From Drosophila pseudoobscura (Eukaryota; Arthropoda; Insecta; Diptera; Drosophilidae), in NCBI RefSeq assembly GCF_009870125.1, contig NC_046679.1, forward strand, positions 13,764,001 through 13,828,000: a stretch of 64,000 nucleotides of DNA, read 5' to 3'. Positions 1 to 10,062 of the stretch are shown in pieces. The notes beneath the pieces are model-generated. The model searched no databases. It was not told where the DNA came from and saw only the letters and a program-made list of their open reading frames with translations. Both the position numbers and the translations under genes were made by a program. The first letter of the stretch is position 1; each line of letters starts with the position of its first letter.

Positions 1-1
1 C

Positions 2-220
2 GTCTTCGAGGACGGCGTCTTCGGCTACATGGGCGGGGGGCAGCACGGCGAACCTCCATCCCGTCGGAGTCCGAGAATCTGGGGGACAAGTCCAGGCGCT
101 CCTATGCGCCTTGGCATTGGTCGCAGCGCGGATAACAACAAACGATTTAGTGGCACAGCCTGGCGTGGACTAGCCCGAAGAGTACTAACAAAAATGCGAA
201 ATGAGGCAAAGATTCAGTAG
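2..220 (+). CDS. 3' end of a DUF4776-type cysteine-rich protein, paralog of the gene at 2433-5823 (partial, cut by window edge)
   Basis: The reading frame is open from base 2 to the TAG at 218-220, so only the last 72 residues are visible and the gene starts outside the window. The stretch VFEDGVFGYMGGGQHG followed by RIWGTSPGAPM matches, in the same order, VYEDGLFGWGGGGPHG and GIWGSPEGGPMPAG near residue 833 of the next gene on the same strand. That places it as a tandem paralog. It differs by ending soon after this motif with a basic tail (RGLARRVLTKMRNEAKIQ), and it lacks the two long glycine tracts of its neighbour. The function is unknown. Homology is read directly from the sequence; the DUF4776 label is recalled family knowledge. 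Confidence 0.72.
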   Translation, partial: VFEDGVFGYMGGGQHGEPPSRRSPRIWGTSPGAPMRLGIGRSADNNKRFSGTAWRGLARRVLTKMRNEAKIQ

Positions 221-782
221 ATTTTATGTTGTTTTAATTAGTTATTAATGGCATTAACTATACATAGTATGTAGTAGATAATACAAATATATGTACTTTC
301 TAATAGTGATCGAACTTGTTTCGAATGCGCTCCAGGAAACATTTACATACGTCGTTTCTTGGCTATAATTTATACTGGTTTCACGAATTAATCCGCGGTG
401 CTCTGCTTTCTCTGAATCGCAGAACCATACCTAATGGTGACGTCGCATCACCCACATTTTGAACACGCTCTCTCGGCTCTCAGAGAGACAAATGGTAAAA
501 ACAGATATCAAACGGTTCTGTACGTTTGGATGCATACTGACAGACGGATGGTCCTCAAAAGAGATTAGATGTGAAAACGGTGTCACCTTCTATCTAAATT
601 TATCTCTTTGTAGACGCCAATAGAAGACATGATAAAAATATATGAAATATCTTTAGAGCTATTAGAAGCTAGTGCTCCGCGCATTAACTCTTTCGTTTTG
701 ATTACCTTCAAAGAAAAACGAAGTCCACCCAAATTTATAAGCTGCAGCTCCTATTTTTTCGCAGAATCACTTTAGAAAAACT

Positions 783-818
783 GCATAAATGCATAAATGC
801 ATAAATGCATAAATAAAT
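783..818. repeat. (GCATAAAT)n tandem repeat
   Basis: Four perfect copies of the 8-bp unit GCATAAAT are followed by a partial AAAT. It is noncoding and probably arose by replication slippage. Confidence 0.9.
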
Positions 819-1479
819 CCAGTGCAATGCACAAATTTCGTATGCTACGATCGGGATCAGTCTGCGTAGCTTGAGGAGACTGTAGAGGCTGTCTAGTTCA
901 CAAGGAATTAAAACGCCGTATCCGACGAGTAACAACGCTATGCTCTAAAAGTATACCAAACGAATTTGTAACTGCACAGATCATTTGACGTATTTCTAAT
1001 GCAAAATCGAAATACACCGATTAAGATGCTTTCAACTCAACATTAGAATGGCTCCTACAGGCTGAAAACGAACAGAACCAACTGACGTAATACAAGAAAT
1101 AAGTTAGTTCCCACATTGAGCTCACCCCGCAGAGCAACATCGAAGGAAATCTGCTAATGGGCTGAAATCTGTACTATTTACAGCAGCAAAAATCTCAATA
1201 CCAGAAGGGACGCCTATAAGAAGGTACACGAACTCTCACCAAGGCTCTAAAAAACGAATAAGAAGACGGCCAACGCCGCTATATAGAACGAGAGGCAACG
1301 TTGAGAGTTGCTGCTGCGACCGCAACTCTACATTGTTAGTGAGAGACAGAGCGAGAGAAAATGAAACTGTTTTCTTCATTCTGGCTATACTAATAAGACG
1401 ATCTGGTTCAGCTTCTGCAATTATTGTCTTCGATTCTCCGTTTTTGGAATATACTATTTTGGAAATTGAATATACGCGT

Positions 1480-1502
1480 ATACTCATTTTGAGTATCGGG
1501 TC
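1480..1502. repeat. Fragment of a dispersed Drosophila repeat (GAGTATCGGGT signature)
   Basis: The minus strand reads ACCCGATACTCAAAATGAGT, a stretch that recurs in many dispersed Drosophila repeats, including some Helitron-like DINE/INE-1-type relics. Part of it is itself a palindrome, ATACTCA-TTT-TGAGTAT. The limits and the exact family cannot be set by eye. Confidence 0.45.
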
Positions 1503-1734
1503 TAAAAAGTTGCACAAAGCATCCGCTCTGGACGGTCTTACAGGGCATACAAGAGAAACGGTAATGCCATTACGAAGTCATCAGGTTGTGAAATAATAGC
1601 TCTGAAAATGATCATAGAACTCTGCAGGTGTGCGGCTAAAAAACCTGCCAGCTTCTAAGTGCAATCACAAGACTTGGAAAGACACCGCGATTCTTAGTCG
1701 CTAAATGCCCAGTAAAGGTAACTAGCCCCGGCAT

Positions 1735-2075
1735 CAATTAACAGTGGAGAGATGTAATGCAAAATCGGGTTACTTTTACTGTCAACAGAGCTGTCCTTTT
1801 TTGGCTCTGAACAATGCACGCATCCCGCAATCCAACGGCTTAATACATCTTGACAGGCGGATAACGTGGTGCAAGCACACAGAAGCCGACAATTACAATT
1901 AAAGCAAGTAATCGCTATGCGCTTAGCTTGGACTAGTAGAAAGTCCTTCTGTACAACTCCGTGCTGAAACCTATCTGGAGGTACAGCTCCGAGTAATGGG
2001 CGTTATGAGGCAACGCAAGCAGATGCAACATCGACATTATCCAGCAAGCACAGTCGAATAAGAATATCCACACAG
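1735..2075 (+). mobile_element. Decayed jockey-clade-like LINE fragment (end of the reverse transcriptase ORF)
   Basis: Read across frames, the plus strand gives peptides in the order expected at the C-terminal end of jockey-type reverse transcriptases: LALNNARIPQ, then LDRRITWCKH, then LYNSVLKPIWRY, then NIDIIQQAQS. These correspond to family motifs resembling LNxxxIPQ, YLGxxLDRRLTW, LYKSVLKPIWTYG and NIEIIQRxQSK. Several frame changes and stops show that it is dead. The 5' part, the 3' tail and any target-site duplication were not found. Confidence 0.75.
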
Positions 2076-2104
2076 ATAGTAGATAAATAAGAATGAATAC
2101 TTCC

Positions 2105-2127
2105 TACTATACTATACTATACTATAC
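2105..2127. repeat. (ACTAT)n pentanucleotide repeat
   Basis: About four and a half copies of ACTAT occur in a row, lying just after the LINE fragment. Nothing suggests a function. Confidence 0.85.
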
Positions 2128-2432
2128 CGCTTCCTTCTTTTGTGGCTCACAGAAAGATAATGTTCGATGCACCTTCGAATAATAGAAGTAATCGAGTCTC
2201 AATTGCCTTGTAAACCGTCATCCTGACTTACATGGAGTTTTCTTTAATCAAAGTTCAGTTTGCTTTAATGTTCAAAACATAGTATCGTCTGTTCAGTGTT
2301 CTAGTTTTATCGCATTAGTGTACTAAGTCTACAAAACAAATTGTAAAGTAAAAAAAATTTTAATACACAGAAACCCCGAGAGCGAAATTCTTGATTTCGA
2401 CCAAAGTTGAAACCCAAACCCCCTGGTTTACG

Positions 2433-5400
2433 ATGTCAAAGAAAGGATGGAGGGCAAAGTCCCAAACAATGATGTTTTTAGCTGCGCCCGATCCACCAGC
2501 TGTGGACGCTCCACCGGCTGCGGCCGCGCCAGTGGAGAAACCAAGGCCCACGATGAAGGAGCCACCACCGACATTTATTTTTGACGTCGTGGTGACCAAT
2601 TTGGAGGCACAGGGCGTAGAAATAACCGATCCCAAGGGGCTGGCGATCGATGTGAACTTCAATCGCTCGCCTTTGACCCTCACCTCGAGCCGGATCAATG
2701 TGAACGAGTTCAAGCCGGGCAGCGGCACCGAGTTCCAGACGACGCCCAATGCCTTACGCAAAACTCTCGAGGAATGCGGCATGACATTCGTGGTAAAGTA
2801 CAAGGGTCGCGCTGTGGGCAGCGGACAGACATCCTTCCCTACCATGGTCACAGAGCGTATCGAACGAGAGATGAGCGACATCATCCATGTGGACACGTGC
2901 GTTTTGTCTAAAGGGGGAGAGCCGGCTGGTAGGCTGGAGGTCCTCTGCCGCCTTGTCATTCGCTGCAATGAGCAGCCGAAGTACGTAAAGAGTCCTTTCC
3001 CCCATAGTGATCCAGACCTAGTAAATTGCTTCTTCCAAATATCCGCAGGGTAGGGGAGAGCGAATGCCAGCGGAACATGGACAAAAGCATCAATCCGCAG
3101 GACATAATGTTCGTTATGGGCGAATCCCAGCACTGTCCCAGTCCTTGCGATCCCTGCCTAGATGCCATGGATTCAGAGCCGGGTGACGAGCGTCTGCGCC
3201 TGGATCTGCAGCGATATCAGAGTCAGAAGGCCGGCACCTTTAATCCCAACAAACTGACGACGGACAAACTATCTGGAATTCCGGCTTGCTGTGAACTGAA
3301 GGTGGGTGCGAGGTAAGATCAGAGCTGCCATTGATAATACTATCTTTTAAACCTTTGCAGAAAATGGCCGTGGAGTATGAGCAGCTAATAGACTCCATAA
3401 CCAGGTCCACGGGCTGCGCGCCACCACCAAAGCCGCCTTGTCGGAACCCGGATGAGTTTGATATGAGTCCTTGTCGTGACACACACATGCCCGTGGATCT
3501 GAAAATGCCAGGAGAGCCCCATCTGCCCTGCTTTTCGTATCTGCCGACTCGTCAGGAACAGAAGCCCGACTTTTGCGATCAGAACCATATACCAATGCCC
3601 ATTGCAGACTGCGACGGAAAGAAGCCGGAGATCAAGCCCATCCGTTTCTGTCCCGTGTGCCTGACCAACATGTCCTGGATGCCAAAATTTGCGTCCTGCC
3701 CAAAGTGTGGCATCAAGCCGATGCCCGTGGTAGATGACCGGCACAAGGAGAAGAAACTGACGGCCGACCAGATACTACTCGAGTTCCTCGGCAAGCCACC
3801 GGCCACGATCGACGATTACTGCGTGGATCCTTGCGAAAAGGCAGTCAAGGACAAGGACAACGATGCAGGTGGAACTGACGAGTGTCCTCCATGCCGCTGC
3901 ACTTGCAAATTCGGGAAGCTCTGCGCCCACTGTCGCATCCGGAAACTATGCGCAGACATCTTCCAGACGAACCAAGTCCAGCCCAAGTGTCCCAAGGTGG
4001 AGCCGCAGCCGCCCGAAGACTTTTGCGTCGTTAACAAGTCGAGTAGCGAAGACTGCCGACCCTATCTGGCCAAGGTTTTCTCTGAACTGCGCGACCTCTA
4101 CGACATCAAGGACACTAAAAAGATTTCCGAGTTCGATGAGAACTGCGAACTAAAAAAGACCAAGGAAGAGGAGCCAGACACGACAGGCAAAGTTGATCAT
4201 AAGAACATCCGCAAGGATAAACTCAAGGCACAGACTACGAAGAAGCCTCTCTACAACCCAGGCCCCAAGCGCCCCTTCGACACCCGCACCGTGACTGGCC
4301 GCCACAAGTACTGCGTTCGCCAGCAAGGAGGAGTATCCAGAGGCCACGGCTGGGCATGGAGCAACAGCTATGAAGCCCGCAAGATGGGCTGGCGACCCGG
4401 CGCCATCCGGCGGCCCATCAAAAAGCTTATGAAGTTTTTTCTTCTGGACACTAGCCGAGAGTCGGCCTTTAAGAAATGCAAAGATGCTGAGGCCAAGGAA
4501 CTGGGCAAGGAGCTGCAGCAGCCGGTGCTCAACGTCTGCAAGAAGAACGGGGAGATCTTTATCACCCTCCGGCCGTTGGGCACGCTCGGGATGCGACAGA
4601 AGCCCATCATCTTCCGGGTGGTTAAGAGTGAGCTGGCCGTGGCGCTGCGGAAGATCAAACGGATTCTCAAAGAAAAGGGCTTCAGAAAGTGCACCTGCCA
4701 CAAGACGCTGATGATGTGCACCTGCCGCAACACCCTAGAGAAGAAGCAGCTGGCTTCCGCCCTTGACAAGCAGTGCCAGCGCCACTGCATAGCCCCCTGT
4801 GCCGATCATCTGGTCCTGACAGACACCAGCGAGAGCGACATGGAGTTCGACTTCGATGTCACGCCTCCCGCAGGCACCGAGCAGCCGCACAGGCGACCCC
4901 AAGCTCGCAGTGGAAACCGAGGCACACAGACCAGCAAAAAGGACCGACAGCCGCCGCCGCCAAAGTATCCAATGAAGCAGAGTCCCTACTGGAAAGCGTA
5001 CAACTGTGCCGCGGGCGATCGCTATGTGGCCACGGCCTTCGGGTCACCCGGCGAGGAGGTCTACGAGGATGGACTCTTTGGGTGGGGTGGCGGTGGACCA
5101 CACGGACCGTCCGCCCAGCCTGGAGGAAAGCCGAAGGCGCCTGGCATCTGGGGCTCCCCCGAGGGAGGCCCTATGCCAGCGGGACCAGGAGGAGCCAGTC
5201 GAGGCGGCCGCGGAGGTGCCTCTGGAGGTGGTGGAGGAGGCGGTGGTGGTGGTGGTGGTGGTGGCGGTGGCGGTGGCGGCGGCGGCGGTATACCAGCCGG
5301 ATTGAAGGGATTCCCAAAGGGTGTGGCTGCCAAAGTGGCTGCAGCTGCTGCAGGAGGAGGTCTCAAGGGACCACTATCATCAGTAGGTCGTGGAGGAGCG

Positions 5401-5823
5401 GGTGGCGGAGGAGTAGGAGGCAGAGGAGGAGGAGGGGGAGGGGGCGGAGGTGGAGGTGGAGGCGGAGGTGGTCCGATTCCGGTGAGAATGCCCCAGCGAT
5501 ATATAAAAGCCCTCGAGAAAGCGGCCAATGCTGAGAAGGAGGTACAACAGAAGCAAGCCGAGCAGAAGAAGAAGGGCATAGATATGATGAAGTACCTCCA
5601 AAAGTCGGGAGCTCTCAGCAAGCCCTGGAACCCGGCAGACGGCAAGGCTCCGAAAGGCAAGCAAACCGGTCCTGTCGTCGGACCCGATGGCCTAACCGAC
5701 GCCCAGCGCAAGCGTCGCGCCCTGCTCGACATGCCCCAGCCCCCGCTCGATTCGATAACACGAAGGGGCAAGCCCTTCGATCCCTGTGCCCCAGCTGCCT
5801 ACTACTGTGGCTACTACTGCTAA
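2433..5823 (+). CDS. Cysteine- and glycine-rich protein of the DUF4788/DUF4776 type, function unknown
   Basis: Three exons splice in frame: 2433-2980, 3049-3301 and 3361-5823, with introns of 68 and 59 bp, giving 1087 aa. The start is the ATG of MSKKGWRAKS; the frame upstream has no earlier ATG. The N-terminal 180 residues form a compact predicted domain (DVVVTNLEAQGVEI onward) that I recall as DUF4788. Residues about 363-384 carry two CxxC pairs (CPVC, CPKC) like a zinc ribbon. A second cluster, CRCTCKFGKLCAHC, lies near 443, and a third, CTCHKTLMMCTC, near 710. Two runs of mostly GGN codons encode polyglycine near residues 885-911 and 946-972. The C-terminus is rich in Tyr and Cys (YYCGYYC). 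The domain labels are from memory and no role is known. It is the second member of a tandem pair. Confidence 0.85.
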
Positions 5824-7403
5824 GCGTGCGTCCCCTCTCTCGACCCATTTTCAAGCATTTCCATTTGGTGTGAAATTTTATTTGCCACTTTTCCTCCCCT
5901 TCATCAAACATTCAGCAAGTGTGTTGGCGTTTTGTTGTCGCGTTTCCTCGGAGCTGATCAACCCACAACGATTCGCTTTCAATTGACATCACGTCTCCAG
6001 GAATTTGAACTGGAGATGGTCCGCAGGCACAGTACACACATGTACAGAGGCATCCACCTCACTAATGCTGCGAAAATCCAATGGCATTACCAAATGTTAT
6101 GTTATGTGGAAGAAGATTGTATAAAGCTTGTACATAATGCATGAAATATGGCAATTTCAATTAGTTTTTAGTGCCACAGAACGACAGACAGACATGGGAT
6201 TAAATTTTGTAAGCCCAACAGCTTGTTTGCGATATTATAACAGCATTTTGGATTTGCCAGTCGACATTGGAATAGAGGGGAGCCGTTCCAGCAGAGATTG
6301 AAAATGTTGTCTGTGCAGTTAATTAAATGGCAGGCACGCACAGGACGAAAAGGAGCGAGGAGCGAGGAATGAAGCGCTGGGCAAGGGCAGGGCAGAGGAA
6401 GGGGAACAACAGCTGCAGCACTTTATCATCGGCTATACACTTTGAGGAAATATTCTACAAGAAATTAAGTTTCCGATCAGCATTCTAAAGTTATTATAAG
6501 CTCAAAAATTATTAAGAAAATATCAAACTAATATCACATTTTGAATAATAATCCTAATCAAAGGCCAGAATTCAAACATAAATTGAATCATCTATAAGAA
6601 TATATAATAAAAGAAATCCCAGTATCAACTGCTAAGGATTTTGCACTACTTTCTCTCAGTGCACATGGGCACCACACACGCTCTACGCATAGAATAATAG
6701 TATATTAATAGGGAATGCTAATGCTATGCAAAATACCTAAGCTGATTAGGAGATATAGGCTCCCTATAGCACTCAATGGAGTCGTGCGTGCCCATATTCG
6801 GGGCTAATAAGTGCCTCCCAGGCTCCCATGCTCCACTATCGTACGAGTATCATAACATGATTGTTGCTCTCGGCTCTCGGAAATCCCTCGACGCAGTTGT
6901 ACCCCCAAACTCAACCCAAGAGACGGACCTCCTTAGGACCAACGAACCATTGTAAATTGAGCCAATTTATTTGGGACGAGACGAGCAAAGGTACGAGCAT
7001 CAAATTTGCACGAGAGTACGCGAAATTTTTTAATTATACAAATTACAGCAATTAAGTGGGGAAAGAAAACGCGAAAAAATAAAAGATTTCTTTTTTTGCG
7101 TGTTCATTGAGTAAGAAAAATATATCTTACCTGAAGTGAAAAAAGAGCAAATGGATAAAGAGTGACCATGAGGATAAGGATAAGGTTGATTTTGGGATAC
7201 TAAGAAACTTGGAGAACGCTGATAGAAGATGGGGTAAAACTTTTAATGAGTGTCTCTATGTGGTTCAGCTGAGTTTTTTCGTAGCAAAAAGTGTAAAAAA
7301 ATGTTTTCTGCAAAGTTAAAATTTTCATCCACGAGAATTCCAATAGGTATTCAAGGGGACTCTTGTCGAATGAATGAAATGGGAATTCCATCAATCGAAC
7401 TCT

Positions 7404-7545
7404 TGGACGTTGACATGCAATGACTGCATCTTACAAGAGGCGATGGAATCACTACACCGTCAAGTGGCCCGTCTGAAACGCGGATCCCAGGCAAAACGCA
7501 GCCTTCCTCCCGCCCAACCGACCGAGGGGCGCTTCCGCATGGCAC
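7404..7545 (+). mobile_element. ORF1-like retroelement fragment (WTLxCNxC motif, then a short helix)
   Basis: The plus strand encodes WTLTCNDC followed by ILQEAMESLHRQVARLKRG and a Pro/Arg-rich stretch. The WxxxCxxC ending resembles the last half of a PHD-type finger found in ORF1 of some LINEs, and the helix could be the start of a coiled coil. A clearly related copy, WTLICNPC with the same downstream GC-rich bases, lies at 48368-48480. The repeat is therefore real even though the family is uncertain. Confidence 0.5.
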
Positions 7546-7569
7546 GCGGCGCGTAGCCGAACCGAACGC

Positions 7570-8118
7570 GAGCATACAGGAAAGATAACTGATAACTAAT
7601 ATTCGAGGAAAATTAGCACTAAACTTACTAAGAGAACTAAGCATGCATTAAAGATACAAATACCACTACAATTACTAATTACTAGAAAGGTGTGTAAGGA
7701 TTTGTAATTTAATAAGAGGAAGAGAATTAGTAGTAGAGGAATTCGAACATATGACCCTAAACGGTTCATGCAAGGAATAATTGGAAGTGGAAGAAACAAC
7801 GGTATAAAATGTCTAGTAGTTTATGCAGATCAACAGATCAGGGCTGTCTATGTCACCCCTGATCAAGATGTGTATAAAAATCACCCCAAGCATTTTTCTA
7901 CGGTTAACTAAGGATGGGAGGCTTACTAATAGCAGTCTACTAGAGTAAGATGGGAGTCTCACACCCGCATCCCAGTTAAGGACCCTCAGGGCAAAGAGCA
8001 AAAAGTTTTTCTGTACTGATTCTATACGGTCCTGGTGTACTTTGTACATGCCCAAGCACGAATTATAAATATATAAAGCATTTTCCCCGAAATGATAATC
8101 TTGTGTACCCCGAATCAA
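7570..8118 (-). mobile_element. 3' fragment of a LINE (C-terminal part of the reverse transcriptase ORF)
   Basis: On the minus strand a 101-codon frame reads DRIESVQKNFLLFALR, then LPSYSSRLLLVSL, then RRKMLGVIFIHILIRGDIDS. This is the typical region after the RT domain of jockey/CR1-type LINEs. Beyond a frame break, SNYSLHEPFRVICS continues the match. An AT-rich tail runs towards 7570, the expected 3' end. The element is 5'-truncated and broken. It is followed at once by the oppositely oriented ORF1-like fragment at 7404-7545. Confidence 0.75.
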
Positions 8119-8850
8119 TTGTAAATTAATTCATTTTCTACTAAGACCACTCTGCTTTTTGTACCGCAACAGGTTTCAGTTTCCGTTGCGGAAATATTTT
8201 ATAGGACACTTAGCAGGCGACAGGAGCACATTTATTTTTGGCACTGCACCAGATAGGCTGAAAATATTTCAAATTTCTGGCACAAATTTGTAGCTGCGGC
8301 CGAGAGAAGGGATACACAGATGATTCAAATATTCCAAATTATGATTTGGGGCGAGATGCCCTAGAATGCCCTTCTCTGCATAATTAAATGGGAGGCGGAG
8401 TAAGGTTGAAATCGTGGGCAAACTCTGTTGAATATTTCATTTAATGGGATTTTTAATTTGACGCTTTAAAGTCAGCAAGGCAGGAAAAAGCAGAGGACGG
8501 AGAGTGAGGGGCAAAGGTAAACGCATTTTGGCACTCCATAAATCAAACAGAAGAAGAGAACCCTCTAGCAAGTGGTACCGCTGATACCCTGGGCCTGGCA
8601 CGAGAGAGAAAACAATTACCAGAGAATGTAAAAATATTTATTTAGTGAGCTTGACCTCCGGTCGGGTACTGGTCTCCTCGAAGGACCCTCGTCCACGCCG
8701 GCCATGTCAGTGGCCATTCGGTCTGGCAGTTAACATCCGTTTCCGTCAGCACAAACAAAGCTTTTATCGGACATAAAACTGTGGCGAGGGCGCAGAGAAA
8801 TGCCCGGACTTGGCCCGTCAGGGAGCGTTACGAAAATGTTGTACACTGAG

Positions 8851-8890
8851 GTGAAGGCAAGTGAAGGCGAATGAAGGCGAGTGAAGGCGA
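8851..8890. repeat. 10-bp minisatellite (GTGAAGGCGA)n
   Basis: Four near-perfect copies of GTGAAGGCGA occur (copy 1 ends in AA and copy 3 begins with A). No surrounding gene. Confidence 0.85.
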
Positions 8891-9456
8891 GTGGCTGTCC
8901 AAGACACTTTATCATCATTTGTCAATTAGTTGCATTACCTTTAAAGCCGGCAAGCGGCAAAGGAAGTCTTGGGTGCGACAGGCCGCAGGCAGGTCCATTA
9001 GTAGCCGAGCCAACTTATTTGCTGCATAATTCATAATAATTATGCCGGCAAATTTGTGCTGCCCCCGAAACTTTCGCAACTGTCCAAATCATTCTCCTTC
9101 CTTACTTACCCATTTTTGCCAACTTTTCTGCGGCGCTTTTGGCTCTTTTTGCAATTTTGGAGCAGCTGTGCAGGATTTGAGATTCCTGGCTGTCATATAG
9201 CTGCCACTGGGGAAGCCCTGCAACACCTGCTGCAACATCGCAGCGTTTCTTTTCTGTCGGTTTAAGCTGCCATAATGCCACAATGGCAAAAGCCAGCTGT
9301 CCTTTGTGCCACAATTGGGTTTTAATGAATATTCGATTGCAGCATTTTAATTGCCACACGGAGTCACCACGGTTGCATGCAGGCCGACACGCAATCTCGA
9401 GTCTCCGAGCTGGCTGCCTCGCAACCGTTGCTCTAATTAATGCAGAAATCCGCTCT

Positions 9457-9514
9457 GCGACAACACTGCGTATGAGCAACAAAGCAGCGCCGACAACGCT
9501 GCGTATGGGCAACG
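9457..9514. repeat. Tandem duplication of about 24 bp
   Basis: GACAACACTGCGTATGAGCA at about 9458 and GACAACGCTGCGTATGGGCA at about 9491 are two copies about 33 bp apart with two differences. Confidence 0.75.
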
Positions 9515-10031
9515 ACTTGGAAACGTAATCGGAGTACCCTTCATGTGAGTCCACTCCTCTGTGAGGCAGTCCATGGCTTGGCCCCGCCCTTGGCCAAAAC
9601 AAACATCAGCTTTACGATTCCATTAAAGGCTAAGGGAAAATGGCAGAAAGCCCGAAAAAAGGGCATCAGCTTTCCCAGACTGTGAGTGTGGCTTAGTTTT
9701 TTAGGAAAACTTTGACAGAACAAAGGGAAATTCACAAAACTCGGGTCCAGAAGAGAGGAGCACACAATCTGAGTAGTATTCTTCAATTTAAAAATTTGAT
9801 TTGGGTTTGTGGCACTCATACTACCAGATTTTAATTCGGGTTAGTCGGAAGTTATGGCTCATTGGAGCGGATTATAGGTGCTCGAAACTCTGACAGACTT
9901 TTGCAAATCAACTTTCTAGCACCATAATCATTGGCTTTTGTCAACTCGGAATCATAAACAAAAACTCTGCTCTCGGGTATCTTTCTGGCAGTGAAAACTA
10001 TAATAATCCGTAAAATAAAACTTTCTAGTCG

Positions 10032-10062
10032 GAAAGAGAGAGAGGGAGAGAGAGAGAGAGAG
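10032..10062. repeat. (GA)n microsatellite
   Basis: An almost pure GA tract of about 31 bp. GA tracts can bind GAGA factor in flies, but nothing nearby shows a promoter. Confidence 0.85.

Larger units (their letters stand above)
221..2432. other. Intergenic DNA between the two paralogs, rich in repeat relics
   Basis: No intact gene is seen. The stretch holds an 8-bp-unit tandem repeat, a fragment with a dispersed-repeat signature near 1480-1502, a decayed LINE near 1735-2075 and a pentanucleotide repeat. The promoter of the downstream gene probably lies in the last few hundred bases, but no clear TATA box was recognised. Confidence 0.6.

Noticed and set aside
5061-5771. 236-codon minus-strand proline-rich ORF
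   Set aside because: The polyproline is simply the complement of the glycine tracts of the plus-strand gene.
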